DNA of 64,000 nt from Dolomedes plantarius (Eukaryota; Arthropoda; Arachnida; Araneae; Dolomedidae), in contig OU015498.1 in the NCBI GenBank assembly GCA_907164885.2, forward strand, positions 125,766,227-125,830,226. The letters run 5' to 3'. Each line of letters opens with the position of its first letter. Within the stretch, counting starts at the first letter, position 1. Of the stretch, positions 10,679-23,105 are shown piece after piece. A program made the position numbers and the translations under genes. The notes beneath the pieces were generated by a model. That model was not told the origin of the DNA. It ran no database searches and saw nothing but the letters and a program-made list of their open reading frames with translations.

Positions 10679-12129
10679 CACTCATGGACAAAAAAATTAG
10701 CGCACCAAGAAGGAGTTGTCAAAATGAAACGATATTTTACATACGTAATGACTACTTTGATATAAGTAAATGATAAGAAAATCAAAGAAAAAGGATAATT
10801 TGTTTCAGAGAAAAAGGCAAAAGAACGGAGGAGTTAATACTCCGTTGGACCCCCTCTAGCGCGAATGCACGATGCGATACGATCGGGCATTGAGTCATAC
10901 AAGTTCTGTATGATGTCTTGAGACATTTCGTTCCATATTTGCTGTAACCTTGCCTCTAGTTCGTTCAAACTCGTGGGATGCCCAACTCGTCGTCCCAAAT
11001 GATCCCAGATATGCTCGATTGGAGACAAATCTGGGGATCGGGCAGGCCAAGGAAGGGTAGTAACAGTGCGGAGACAATCTTGTGACACCCTTGCCGTATG
11101 AGGCCGAGCATTGTCTTGTTGAAAAAATGGCTCCTGGGAGCCGTTGCATGAGTGGCAACACATGTGGTTGCAGGATTTCATGAACATACCGCTGGGCTGT
11201 CATGGTGCCACGGAACAATACTAGGGGTGACCGTGTATTTTAGGCAATGGCACCCCATACCATCACACCAGCTGTGGGAGCGATGTGTCGCTGTACAGCA
11301 AAGGCAGGATTGAAGCGTTCACCACGGGCTCTCCACACACGAACACGATTGTCATCACTGCCGAGATTGAATCTGGATTCGTCGCTAAAGACGACCTGGT
11401 TCCATTCCGCTGCAGTCCAGTTTCCTCGTGCGCGGCAAAACTCCAAACGGAGGCGTCGATGGGTGGGCGTCAAGGGCAGCACACCAACTGTCCGCGATAC
11501 CAACTGTCACGCGATACTGGACCAACTGGACACGCGATACCAACTGTCCTTCAGCCAGGCGCCTTCGTATGTTTCGAGAAGACACAGAGGCCCCTAGTGA
11601 AGGTGCTACCTGTGCCTGGATGGCGGCCGATGGAGCAGTTGGCTGTACGCGTGCATTTCTTACGATGTGGCGGTCTTCTCGACGACTGGTCTGTCGAGGG
11701 CGTCCTGAACCTGGTCTTCGTGTACATGACATCTCTCGGGTCCACTGGTCCGAACACCTCTTCACAACACAATCACAGCGGCCTAATTGATTAGCTACTC
11801 GACTAGATGACCACCCAGCTTTCATCATCCCGACGATTCTCCCCCTCTCAAACTGCGACAACTGCTTATATTGTCTTCGAATACGGCGTAATGGCTTGTC
11901 TATCTCAGCTCTTCCTTTGTAAATGATTCAGCACACTCAAACAAGCTTTGGTTACCTGTTTTATACTCCACAGTGTACGATGTTCAACGCCCTCTACCGG
12001 CTATACGTAATGCGCAATCACGCGGCATTTCTAATCATTTGCATATCTCCCCGACATGTACCTTCATTGCAAGTTCCGTTACGATCCCGCAATTATTTCT
12101 TGGTGCGCTAATTTTTTTGTCCATGAGTG
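10679..12129 (-). mobile_element. Tc1-like transposon, full length, defective
   Basis: TIRs of 33 bp beginning cactcatggacaaaaaaat match perfectly at both ends. TA duplications are at 10677-10678 and 12130-12131. The transposase lies on the minus strand. Only 12 bp separate it from the mariner-like element at 9675-10666. Identical TIRs suggest a fairly recent insertion although the gene is frameshifted. Confidence 0.93.
10834..11861 (-). pseudogene. Tc1-like transposase, frameshifted
   Basis: Reading down from 11861, the N-terminal HTH begins MSQFERGRIVGMMKAGWSS, with the basic linker SGRPRQTSRREDRHIV. A frame change near 11490 leads to VVFSDESRFNLGSDDNRV (first aspartate) and GVMVWGAI. A further shift leads to FFQQDNARPHTARVSQDC (second aspartate) and SPDLSPIEHIWD (glutamate), ending RARGGPTEY. 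A short tandem duplication containing gcgataccaactgt at 11496 and 11535 lies at the first break. The D2-E spacing is 32 residues, not 34. Confidence 0.92.
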
Positions 12130-12278
12130 TATATACAACAAAAAACAAAAGAGGCACATGCAAAGCTTATAAGTTGGAGAGGAAGAGAGTCAAAGGCTAC
12201 AGTTAAAGGAAAACTTGAATATAACGTATTATCATTAATGGCAAAAGCCCTGTCAAAAACATATATTAAATATATTAA

Positions 12279-12867
12279 TACTAGAAAGAAGAGAATTTTT
12301 TCCATACTAAAAAGACTGAACGCCGTCCTTTTGACGGTTAAAAATAAAATCAAGAATTTAAAATACTATTTATTGTTTTTTAAATCGTTAAATGCTTTAA
12401 ATTTTCAACTACTTCATGTCAATATATAATAAATTAGTATATATTTAGATATATTTTTATGAAGTTATACCGAGATGACAACCTGATATGGTTTATCCAT
12501 AAAAATATATGCATGGTTTGTGCAGTCCTTCTTTTTCAACACCAATATTTCCGAAGAACCAATGTTTCTGTTATTTGCAAAAGGGGGGAAGAGACGAAAA
12601 GTAACTAACATTTTTCCGGTATTATTTTAAAGATTTCTGCCTGTTTTCTATATTGCCGTCGTATCGACGGCTTTCAGTTTTAGTAGTATACAACACATTT
12701 TCTCCTCCTCTTTACTATAGAATTTGAATATGTAAATGTGTGTGAATATTTCACGTAAAATTAGAAAAAAAGTCATTAAATTTCAGAAGCCTGAGGACAT
12801 GAATACAGACATAAGGCTCAATAGTATGTCCGAAGCCGTCAAAATCACGGCAGCCGTCTTTCTAGTG
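12279..12867. mobile_element. piggyBac-like MITE (family P1), short copy
   Basis: TTAA at 12275-12278 and 12868-12871. The right terminus is identical to the 8220-9209 copy (gccgtctttctagtg). The interior is colinear, including tatatgcatggt and caccaatatttccgaag, but lacks about 0.4 kb. No ORF. Confidence 0.82.
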
Positions 12868-12871
12868 TTAA

Positions 12872-13784
12872 ATCTATTTAAAAAAAACAATACTCGTTGT
12901 TGTAAAGGTTAACAGGTAGAAATTTTTATGCACACAGCGGGTACAATTAAATACTTTTTTTCCAATTAAAAACATCACCTTTTATTCGATAAGCAAGAAG
13001 GCAAAAATAATGATGAAATATTTACAGAAAATTAATGGAGGTATACCGTTTTCCACAAGCAACAACAACTGCAGGCACAACCTATTTTCTATAGCACTCA
13101 GGGCATCTTGGGCATCAGGAATATTAGAACAACAGCTAAGGTATCATGAGATGATTACAGCAACAAATAATGTAAGACAATCAAGTATGCATGCAAAAGA
13201 ATTTGTATCTGACCAGTTTTTCCAGAATTTTCCAGCTACTTAGCATTTATACATTATGTGTATTATTCTATTTGGTCCACGGATGGGGGGAAAATAAACG
13301 TTGCCACTTTGGCAAAACCATTGAAAGAAACTTAAATTAAAAATTTAAAGTTGCCGATGTTGAAATGACGTCATCGGTTAACGATATCTAACAATCATAG
13401 ATATCTTTCTCAGCCTACAATCCAACAGTCTTCATGGAAAAGTGGGCTTCTGAACTAGTATAATAAAAGCCATACAATTCACATACTGCACAAACTCTGC
13501 AATAACTTGTACTGTCCTTAAAAAAAAATTGAATGGCAGAATTTACATCTAGATACACTGTACATGTACCATAAAATGCCTTTTGATTCTTAATACTTTG
13601 TCTTAAAATCTTCTGGTTAAATAGCAATAATTTAATTTTGGTGTTCTTAACGCCCAACAGAAGCTTTGAAACTGTGAAATTAATAAATAGTATGGTAATA
13701 TTATCTATGTATTAACTAGTAAAATTAACTTTGTCACCATAGCTCCTCCTATCCTTCCACACTCTTATAATTTCAGCAGTAGTT
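12872..13784. other. No recognisable feature
   Basis: AT-rich. The 77-codon open stretch at 13010-13243 and the 80-codon minus-strand stretch at 13415-13657 show no motif I know. Confidence 0.5.
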
Positions 13785-14400
13785 TTATAAAGTTATCTTT
13801 CGTTAAAGTTGTTCCCAATTCCTTAACCATCATAACCCTTTGTGACCTATTTTCTGATCACAATCCAGTTGAAATTAAAATTCCCTTTCAAACCCAAACC
13901 CTGATTATTAATTATAATAAACATATCGAGTGGAAAAATCTAAATATTAGAAAACTCTATTATTGTCCCTATTCTAAAACTCGGCAAACGTCAGTAATCA
14001 CCAGATAGTTATAGACCCATCAATCTACTTTACTTTATCAGTAAAATAGCTGAAAATTTTATTGCCGATGAAATCAATACTCAACTCGAAAATAATAATC
14101 TCATTATTCCATATCATTTCGGCTTCCAAAAATTCTACTCCGTCCCTCTTCAAGATCACCGATTAACCGAGGACGTATCTAATGCTTGGAAAAATAAACC
14201 TTCTACAGTGGCATTATTTCTTGACGTAGCAAAAGGTTTCGATAAAATTTTGATTGATAGCCATAGTTAAAAAATTATTAATTGTAACTTCCCCCTCATC
14301 TTACAAAATTATTAATTTCTGATATTACAAATCGCACCTTTCCAGTTAAAATTATCGGCCAACGTTCTGTTAAATATTCTGTCCTCTAGAATATTGATTA
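13785..14400 (+). pseudogene. LINE remnant, endonuclease end plus reverse transcriptase start (Jockey-like)
   Basis: LSDHNPVEIKIPF at about 13852 is the C-terminal SDH motif of LINE apurinic endonucleases. After a deletion and frame change near 13970 the text YRPINLLYFISKIAE and HFGFQ follows, then ALFLDVAKGFDKI near 14210, the first RT aspartate box. Stops and indels follow. It resembles the LINE at 20333-21971 in style. It is 5'- and 3'-truncated with no visible TSD. Confidence 0.75.
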
Positions 14401-16344
14401 AATGACATCCTTAATTAATCTCTACAAGTTTTATAATTGAGTATCTCAAAATTTACTAACCCGATAACAGTTAATATTTTTATTCCAAATACACCTACTT
14501 ATTGACAATCGATTGATTGTAATTCAAAAATTTTAAATCAGTAGCATCCTAATAACTTAAGAAATAAAATTTTAGGATTTCATTCTGCATATTTAAAATA
14601 GAATCTAATATACAACCTATTAGGTTAGATTAAAAAAATCTAAACCTAAAAAAATTCAATGATATTCGAAATACATTTCTGAGATATATGTTTCTGCAAA
14701 TTTTGAAATAGGATATTGATTCCTCCACTTAAATAATATAGTATTTTTTCAGATTCATATACAAAAGGACTAATAATTATTTACAGTAATATAAATCTAA
14801 ATCATTTGCAGCACAATATACAGTGTTAAATAACGTTAGTTGGGCAACTAACACGTAGACCGTATATCACAACATATATAGACTTAACAAGTACAATATC
14901 ATCTATAAAATGTAGCTTTTATCTAATAAAGAGAGCGAGATAACTTTTTTGCACTCTCTTTTTATGGCAGAGATTTGGGAAAATTGAAGTACTAAATTCA
15001 CTTGAGTTGTGGAAAATGTCAAATAATTTTACTATCGCTGTTGTCTGATCTTGTTCCAAAAGTTTTCTCTTTATCGTCTCCATTTTTATTTTAAGCTGAA
15101 ACTTGTGGGGAAATTTCCTGACAGCTCCCTGGCTGATACTTAATTTAAAAAAATCTTTTGTTATCAGTGCATCTAAAACTCATGCAAGTCTAAGGTATAC
15201 TTCAGAGGATTTGCAGTGATTCTGCAGTGATTGCAGAAGGTATACCTGATTGGGGACGTTGTCTTGATGACTCATGTGTTTCTTTATTTAACTTTATAGG
15301 GTCATTATACTTTATAAATTATAAACAATCTAGGACCTACAGTTTGAAACTGTTTGGAAATGATTTTTCCGTTTTCACACCCCAGCGTGTTTTACTTGAA
15401 GTTTTTCAAGAGCAGTTCATTTTGCCGATATCAAAATGGTTCGTAAATATTTTTAAATACGAAAAATTGAAACTTCTATCAAGTTTGAGACATGACGACT
15501 TCATGTTATTGAGATTGAACTACATTTGCGTTTTCATTATCAAATAAATTACTTTATTCTTACATTTCAATTTTATTTGACACATCCACTATATTAAATT
15601 ATCCATATTTTGAATAATGTCGATTTTATTTATAACCTACAAATTCATTCAAAACATCGTGATTCCATAGTGCTTAGCGTCTAAAAATTATTCCTCTACA
15701 TTATGATTACCAAAAAATCTGCATTACTTACATTTATTCATGATATGGGGCTTCTTACAGAACGAACTTTTCTGTACTTGGATTTGTTAAACTGTATATG
15801 TTCAATACATTTAACGTATTGTGTTATTTTTTAAAGTAGTAGTAACATACCATTAAAAGTGATGGTTGAAAATCAGTTGGAATACATACAGTATTTGAAA
15901 TTTAATGCGAGCTCTTCCTTTTGAACTTTTTCAGCAGTTTATACATTAATTTTCAACCACATAAAGCCTTTTAAATGTAACAAAATTAATATGTTTGGTA
16001 CGTCGTTCATTACTTGTGACTCATATTTCTTTGCATTCTACAAGCTATATCTTAACACAAACTACCCGAGTAAAAATAAAATTTAAATTTCATTATTTAA
16101 GTTTCCTTGTCAACAGACGTTTTAAACGTCTTTATAGGAACTGCTTAGAACTACGAAAACATTTCAATAAAATACAGGTTTCCTAAGGATTCCTTTTAAT
16201 GGTTTTTAAAGTGTTTACGGGAAAGTGAAGCCCATGTATTGAAAGAAGAGGTAGAAAGCATTTTATTGCTACCGAAGGAAGAAACTGAGATTTAACAAAG
16301 GTGAAATGAAAATTTTTAATATTTCAGTTCATGTGACCCATATA
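14401..16344. other. No recognisable feature
   Basis: AT-rich. The 106-codon open frame at 15227-15547 has no recognisable motif and no supporting context. Confidence 0.5.
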
Positions 16345-16587
16345 TGAAAGCCTTATTTAAATAGTGGTCCAACTCCACTTTAAAAAATATGGAGTTAGCC
16401 TCACTTTCCTGTTCATACAAGTCATTTCAATCTTATTTTTAAACTGGTACAACCCCAGCTTCCTTCTGCTGCCAACAGAGGGCATTGCAAATCAGACTTC
16501 AGTAGTGATTTCTCAGCACTCGTTAAACTTTCTGTATCTCAAAATAAACAAGAATGGAGTTGGACCACTATTCAAATAAGGCCTTCA
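16345..16587. mobile_element. Short TA-flanked MITE, 243 bp
   Basis: The inverted ends tgaaagccttatttaaatag and, reverse strand, tgaaggccttatttgaatag continue to tggtccaactcca (about 33-39 bp). TA lies on both sides (16343-16344, 16588-16589). The interior has no coding motif. It is probably a Tc1/mariner-type non-autonomous element. Confidence 0.75.
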
Positions 16588-17824
16588 TATTATTTTCGAG
16601 CATTTGGATTCCTTGTAAAATTTCATTCCATGATAAGTTTGTTTTCCTTTTATTAAACTACATGTATTGTTTAGACAATTTATTGCAAAACCTTAAAATA
16701 ATAAATCCAACTATCTATAGGTATTACAAGAAATTTAAAACAATAAATCTGCTGGAGACGATGAAAATTGTTCTCCCTGTTATACATTCAAGCAATAGTA
16801 AATTGAGGTGTGTTTTCATTCCTATTCCTGGATAATAATCTGTCCTTTATTTCTACATATTAAAATTGTCTTCATTTTGGTAGTTATTTATTCAACTGCA
16901 AATATTAATTTAACATTTATTACTTTTCCTAAGCTATCATTGTATTGACAAAAAATCGCAAAACAACAACGCTTGCCGACCACGTAGTAATATATTTCCA
17001 AATAGATACTCATCACATGTCAACTGCTAAACTTTCCTCAAATTCCGAGGAACATCCATGCAGATAATAGGTCGAGTCTCTAAAAACTTTCTAAAAATCT
17101 CTAAAAATCGCCATGTGTGCTTTAAAATTATAATATAAGCACTTAATGAATTTTATACACCTGCTTGAGTACTCATATATCACAATATTGTAATCTTTTG
17201 TGTGTTTTGTATGCCCATTTCTCAATGCAATCGGAATATCCAGTAGAACATCGATGGCAATGGAGTAATACAGAGATTGCAAAACAGGTATTTATTATGA
17301 ACCTCTAGTAATTACGTTGAAGCATAGGACTTAGAAACAAAATTTTTGTTAATGGTTCATAGAAGAATAACAAAATATCATCATGTCTGAGACAAATTTC
17401 ATCATTAAGAGTATTTGGAAGCACATTTTAACACTTCAAATGGGTTAGTCATTGGCAATGACCACAATAACATTTACACAGCAAACAACGCATCATCACC
17501 CTGCTATCTTATATTTATCTAGTTCCTCGATTTGTTTCCAGACAGACAAGTTCTCTTTTTAACTCATACAAGGAAAACATTTCTCTGTGGCGGCAAATGA
17601 GGTCACATCATCTCCGAAAGAAAAGATATTTAGAAAAGGAATTATCACGTTACAGATGCAAGATGAAAATAAACCATTGTGTGAGAATGGTGAGGGCACA
17701 AGACTTTTTAGAACATCCTTTTGTAATGACAGTATGTTACAGCAACACTACTTTTCCTCTTTTTGCTAAACTAAATCTTACCATGCAATTTTCGTATTAA
17801 TACTCAAAACTGGTTTAGTCTCAT
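16588..17824. other. No recognisable feature
   Basis: AT-rich sequence with only short open frames. Confidence 0.5.
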
Positions 17825-17828
17825 TTAA

Positions 17829-18130
17829 GGCAACTGAGTACAAACCCTATTGTATTCGCGTACCTCTATGTTAATTTACTGATAAAAATGTGTCTACTAT
17901 TTACAGCTACATATATGCTGATTATCCAATAAAAATGATATTTTCAGATAGCCTGAACTATTCTGAACCTTGCAGCAGGATTCAATTTTATAAATTTCGT
18001 CCACCAAAGGAATTTATTTGCGTTTAAAACACACTATACAAGATTTTCCAAATCGGCAATCTTTGGACAAATTTTCTCCCTAGGTTAACACTGAGGTGTG
18101 CGAATCCAATAGTGTAAGTATACAGCAACC
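17829..18130 (+). mobile_element. TTAA-flanked MITE (family M1), uninterrupted copy
   Basis: TTAA at 17825-17828 and 18131-18134. Termini are ggcaactgagtac on the left and, reverse strand, ggttgctgtatac on the right. The interior, with ctactatttacagctacat and cgtccaccaaaggaattta, matches 9215-9350 and 8005-8110 in inverted orientation. It therefore defines the family and shows where the nested element in the other copy was inserted. Confidence 0.78.
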
Positions 18131-18711
18131 TTAACGCAGATAAATTTCGGACGATATAGAGTGTCGCACTCTTTATTTTAGCAGCACGAGATATATCTAA
18201 GTGAATCTCAGTCCAGTACACTATAAACCGAAATCCGCCATTTCTACGGCATATTACCGTAAATTCTTGTATGTAAATAACCGAAATTTTGAAATACTAT
18301 TTTTCTTCCGTTAAAGGAAGTAATATTTCACCAACGGTAGAGCTAGAATGTGTATCTGAGGATTAGTTCAGCGAAAATACAATTAATTACCTCATTTCTT
18401 ACTCTCTTCTCCGAAGGGGATGAGGTTGCTTAGACGTTCCTGGTAACGGATTAAAGAGCCAAGACTGCTAGTGGCTTCAGTTGTGTTCTTCTATGGCTAA
18501 TCGATTATTTATAACGGCCGAAAAGACGTATATAAAATATATTGAAATTTTGAGTGTGATATATTTAAAACAATGAATTATCAATCGATATATTTTGGTG
18601 TATTGCCTATAACTGAATTTACCTCAAAGCTTAACTATGCCGTGCCTTCTATAATATGAGATAGAATTTATATATCGCAAAATTATGATACTATCTGGTA
18701 GAACGAGATTA

Positions 18712-19055
18712 GAGCTTAAGGTAGCCAAGTAGTAAGTCGTCGGCTGTCGATGCTGAGGGTGCTCGAATCGAATCCCGACAAGCGCCATTGAATACCTGTT
18801 CTAGTCCGGATGTAAGCACATTAAAACTGTAGGCCGGAAAGTTCCTTTATGATGTCAGAGTAGGGTGGAAGAGCGTACGATACCTCCTTATGTCACCCCT
18901 GGGGGTGCTCGGTCAATATTGAGGTGACACCTGGCTAAATCGGACTCCGAACCTTGTGGTGCTGTTATATAAACCTGAGCCGCACTCTCAACCCGCTAGC
19001 CTTATTATGGACCTGGTCTGGAATACGATTGCGGCCAGGGGGCATTCGAAACAAC
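18712..19055 (+). mobile_element. SINE-A copy 1, tRNA-derived, 344 bp
   Basis: The head has pol III promoter-like boxes: an A box around ggtagccaagtagtaag and a B box gaatcgaatcccg. The body continues through ggtgacacctggctaaatcg, gactccgaaccttgtggtgc and acccgctagcc, and the tail ends cgaaacaac. It is flanked by near-identical 12-bp duplications agaacgagatta (18700-18711) and agaacaagatta (19056-19067). The same body occurs on the minus strand at 62313-62660. Confidence 0.88.
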
Positions 19056-19067
19056 AGAACAAGATTA

Positions 19068-20135
19068 TTGCAAATGTATAAATTACTAAAAATATTATGA
19101 AATACTTAAAGTATTATGAAGTCTATGAAGTACTTAAAATAAAGAGTTTTAGGGCAGTCAATTACTGCCCTACTTACGCATCAAAAGCTTTAATCCTTTG
19201 GATTAATTTTGGACAGATCCCCATCTGCTTTATTTCGGTAACTTCACAGACTGAAAAAAAAGTGGTCATTAAGAGACTGCCACTGAAAATATTTGGACAA
19301 AACTGATTACCTGAAACCATTGAATATTGTTTTACGCCCATAATGCAGATGAAATTGCAGATAGCGTGATGGACAGCTGATCAAGATGAATCAGTAGAAA
19401 TACGTCTACAAATAGGCAACTATGGTATCTTGACGAAACTAAACAGCTGTTGCAAACACTACGGTCCCTTAGAATTATTTTAGCTCCAACTGGGCAAAAA
19501 AAAAATTCTAAATTATGCCATCATTATTTCCTTAAGAAATACTGAGATATATTCAAAGTCCAAGAAAACATTTAAAGTTTTAGGCCAAGGAAAACTTAAC
19601 CACATCCTTTCCCCCAGGAATCAATAACTAATGCTAATTTATAAAATGTCCGAAACATGAGGTACTTCAAAATTAAAAAAAAATGTGTAATTTAGATAAT
19701 AGTATATGCCAAGAGATTATTAAGTTAAAACATTATTTCCGTTATGTTCATCCCACTATTATCACTCCAATATTAAATCTAAAAGCTTTTTCAAAGTCTT
19801 CAAAATGTTGGGTACAGTACATTATTTATGACATATAATTATAATTCAGTGAAATTTTGAAATTATTAAAGGATTGTACAGAAAAATTAATTACAGATAT
19901 AGAAACTGAATCTAAGTTGTTTTTTGTTATTTCTTTCTTTGAATCTTTTGTTTAAACTTACAAAGATTTATATATTAACTTTAATATTTATAAATATAAT
20001 AAATTATTTAATTTACTGTAAGTAGGTGCTTACTGGATGAATTAAATGAAGTCACTCTCAGGCCAACAGCATAGAGAACACAATGAAAAAATCTGTTTCA
20101 AGTAACGGAATCTAAATTTAGACCCATTAATTAAC

Positions 20136-20140
<5 letters not shown>
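19068..20140. other. No recognisable feature
   Basis: AT-rich. The 69-codon open frame at 19097-19306 has no motif. Confidence 0.5.

Positions 20141-20186
<46 letters not shown>
20141..20186. repeat. TA dinucleotide microsatellite
   Basis: An uninterrupted TA run. The Tc1-like element at 20187-23105 is inserted in it, since TA also continues at 23106-23121. Confidence 0.95.
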
Positions 20187-20189
<3 letters not shown>

Positions 20190-20344
20190 GTGGTTATCAA
20201 AATAATGGAAACACCTTTCAATATTAGTGATGTTTATGAATGTGTTTCATATTCCTTAAAAACAAGTCTGGCCACCGGTATTTTTTATATAATATAGTGT
20301 ATGTATTATTCTACTGTCAGGTAGCAATAATGATATCGCTAAGA

Positions 20345-21475
20345 AAATAAATCCTCCACTGCAGCCCTTTTCCTAGATATTTCTCTAGCCTTTGATAAAC
20401 TATAGATTGACGGTCTCATTCAAAAACTTATTAATCACAACTTCCCACCCCAAATCATCCATCTCCTTATTTCTTATCTTAAAAATCGCACCTTTCAAGT
20501 AAAAATTAACGGTTATCTATCTAGTAAATTTAATATTAAGGGCCTGTTCACATAGGAGTCCGTTGCGTTGCGTTATGGAAAAGATGACGTTGAGACTAAA
20601 ATAAACCAATCATATCCCTCCAAACGATTAGCAATAAAATTTTTAACGCCTATGATTGGTTTATTTTCATCTCAAAGTCATCTTTTCCTTAACGCAACGC
20701 AACGGACTCCTATGTGAACAGGCCCTTACTCTGGAGTTCCTCAAGGTAGCGTTATCTTCCCAATTTTATTTAACATATTTATTAAAAACGTACCTCAAAA
20801 TATAAACACCAATCTTGCAATATTCGCTGATGACACTGCCCCATATGCCACCAACAAAAACTTTAAATATGCTGTTAAATACATCAATAACCATATGTCC
20901 TCCATACAAAATTGGCTCGACAAAAGGAAAATTAAAATTAATTCTAAAAAATGCGTTGCTATCATGTTTATATCTAAACGAAAAAAGACATTTAACAATC
21001 ACGAAATCCAAATAGGAAACGCAAAAATCCACTGGTCTGATACTGTTAAATACCTTGGAGTCGTTTTGGACAAAAATATCACATGGAAACACCATATCCT
21101 CTACGTCAGGCACAAGTTCCGAGCAGCCAGAAGATTAATTTACCCATTAATTTCTCGGAACAGCAAATTAAGCATAGCCAATAAAATGCTCATTTATAAT
21201 TCTTATCTTCGTCCTATCTTAACTTATGGAGGGCCAGCGTGGTCATACTGTGCAAATACCCATACTAAAAAACTCGCATCTGCTCAAAGCAGCACCATTA
21301 GACAAATTGTTAACGCAGATTGGTATTTCAGAAATACTTGTATTTATAGGGAGGTAGGAATCCCTACTATTTGAAATTATCTCAGAAACGAAGCTATTGA
21401 CTTTCACAATTCTATTGACAGTGAACTCTTAATTAATCTTGCAAATTATGATCACGCTGATCCCACTAACAGGAA
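20345..21475 (+). pseudogene. LINE reverse transcriptase, C-terminal part
   Basis: Visible motifs in order: AALFLDISLAFDKL at about 20371, LLISYLKNRTFQVKINGYL before the MITE, SGVPQGSV just after it, then AIFADDTAPYAT near 20820 with the catalytic FADD box, KYLGVVLDKNITW and LRPILTYGGPAW. A stop after GIPTI at 21374 is followed by more readable sequence to about 21475. The thumb and connection regions are well kept. The role in the family is target-primed reverse transcription. Confidence 0.9.
20540..20725. mobile_element. Nearly perfect foldback MITE, 186 bp
   Basis: Both arms start gggcctgttcacatagg and match for about 75 bp with about four differences (arm 1 20540-20615, arm 2 the complement of 20650-20725). 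TTAA precedes the left end (20536-20539) and TTA follows the right end. The interrupted LINE frame (aat att a.. tct gga) fits a TTAA duplication with one A later lost from the right copy. The element can form a hairpin almost over its full length. Superfamily is uncertain, perhaps Kolobok or piggyBac. Confidence 0.85.
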
Positions 21476-22029
21476 AAGGTCTCTAACCATCCTTAGTCTT
21501 TCGTCTTTTTTTGTTTGTCCTCGACACTTAAATAAAATAAAAAAATATAAAAATCTATACTTGGCATTACCAAGACAAAAAACACTTAAAAATTTTATAA
21601 AATATAATAAAAATATATTTACTATCCTTAAACTTCCTTCTAGCACTTTTATTTTTGAGTCTTTTCCTTTTGGAATTGCTCATTTTCTAGTATTTGAACT
21701 CACGGATTCTGAACCTTATCTCTCTATCCAATCACTTTTCTTTCTCCTCTCTCAACTTGCCAATTGAAATCCAGGTTACTGTTAGCCATTGACTCCACCC
21801 CCATCAGCGAATCAACACGAGGATCCTGGAGACATCCAATAAGAACTCTTCTTTTCACCCTCCAAAGTTCTCATTTCTGAGACATTTCCGCTCTCCGCTG
21901 ACATTCTCCCGAAATAAATGTGTTAGAAGGCCTAGGTAACACAGTTAGTTACTTGTTCCTATGGTCCTATGGTCCTATGGTAGCAATAATGGAGCTAAGG
22001 GCATCGTGCTTTTGGGGGGAACAGCGTAA

Positions 22030-22900
22030 AATGTCAACCTTGGTAAAAGAGCAAATTGTTGGAGCGCATTTAAATTGGAGTATTTGTTACTGTAACCCCA
22101 GGCTAATGGGTGTTCTTCGAGCTATGGTACCGACAGCCATGATAGCATACAGAGTGCACGGAAAAACATCCTTGGCTAAACAGAATAGTGGACGAAATGG
22201 AGAACTGGGTGATAGAGGCGGACGAGGTATTGAAGCGGATTATGACACGAGGAAACAGAGCAACTGCAACCAAAATGACCGAAGAGCTCAATAGGCATCT
22301 GCATGTTCTGGTATCAACCATTAGAGGTAGAAGGGAACTTCACAAACAAAGAATTCCCGGAAGAGTAGTTATTCCCAAGTCACTTGTAATAGATGCCAAT
22401 ACAAAATATCATCCAAAATTGTGCCACGAGTGCAAATCCTGGTCGAGTAATATGTCAAAAAATGGTATTTGGTCCGACGAATCATTGTTCACATTGTTCC
22501 TCGCAACAGGACGTGTGTATGTCTAGAGAACACCTGCACAAGCGTAAGATTCTGGCTGTCTCATCTCAACTGACAATCATGGAGGTAGATCTATCAGGGT
22601 TTGGGATGGCATCTCATGGCTCTCTTCAGGCCCTATTGTAACTCAAAAAGGGAGACTGAATAAAGAAGGACTATTTCGAAATTTTAGCTCACTAGTCCAT
22701 CCTATAGTGCAAATATTTTTTCTTGCAGGAGACGGCATTTTACACTATGATAATCCCCCTATATATACAGCTAAATCTATCAAGTATTGGTTTGAAGAAC
22801 ATGAAAAAGAAGTTAAATACCTTACCTTACCCTGTAGAATCTCTTCGACTATAAATCATCCAATCATTGTGATCTGTATAAGCGGATAGATAAAGGTATC
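22030..22900 (+). pseudogene. Tc1-like transposase, badly decayed
   Basis: Readable pieces include EQIVGAHL (HTH start), HGKTSLAKQNSGRN, ATKMTEELNRHLHVLVSTI, GIWSDESLFTLF near 22460 (first aspartate), AGDGILHYDNPPIYTA near 22730 (second aspartate region) and KEVKYLTLP. The frame changes several times and the C-terminal half is hardly recognisable. It belongs to the element bounded at 20187 and 23105. Confidence 0.85.
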
Positions 22901-23105
22901 AATATCCACCACAGCATGTCTACAGGAACTTTCATGATTTTTCCCTGACGAATGGCATAATATATTCCTAACCACTATTTATGACTTGTATAATCCAATT
23001 CCAAGGGGAATCAGGTGGTATTACGTGACAAAGGTGATCCTGCGTCGTATTAACGAAGATTTTCATGATGTTTCTTAGTGTTTCCATTATTTTGATAACC
23101 ACCTA

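Larger units (their letters stand above)
20333..21971 (+). mobile_element. 5'-truncated Jockey-like LINE with TSD
   Basis: It is flanked by 12-bp duplications gtagcaataatg at 20321-20332 and 21972-21983. It begins inside the RT, continues through a long 3' UTR and ends in tandem tatggtcc units (about 21955-21970), a tail style seen in Jockey-clade LINEs. A foldback MITE (20540-20725) interrupts the RT. 5' truncation is typical of target-primed insertion. Confidence 0.88.
20187..23105 (+). mobile_element. Tc1-like transposon carrying a LINE insertion
   Basis: The left end reads caggtggttatcaaaataat and the right end is its inverted complement for at least 27 bp with one terminal mismatch. TA flanks both sides, within a TA microsatellite. 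The transposase remnant lies at about 22030-22900. A complete LINE insertion, 20333-21971, sits between the left TIR and the transposase. Without it the element is about 1.28 kb, a normal Tc1 size. Confidence 0.88.

Noticed and set aside
11285..11794. Plus-strand open frames across the Tc1 element
   Set aside because: Antisense shadows of the minus-strand transposase.
13010..13243. 77-codon open frame
   Set aside because: No motif or context; only a single short frame.
13363..13376. tgacgtca as a CRE regulatory site
   Set aside because: An 8-bp match with no gene nearby is not informative.
15227..15547. 106-codon open frame
   Set aside because: No recognisable motif, no neighbours and AT-rich composition. 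Chance openness is likely.
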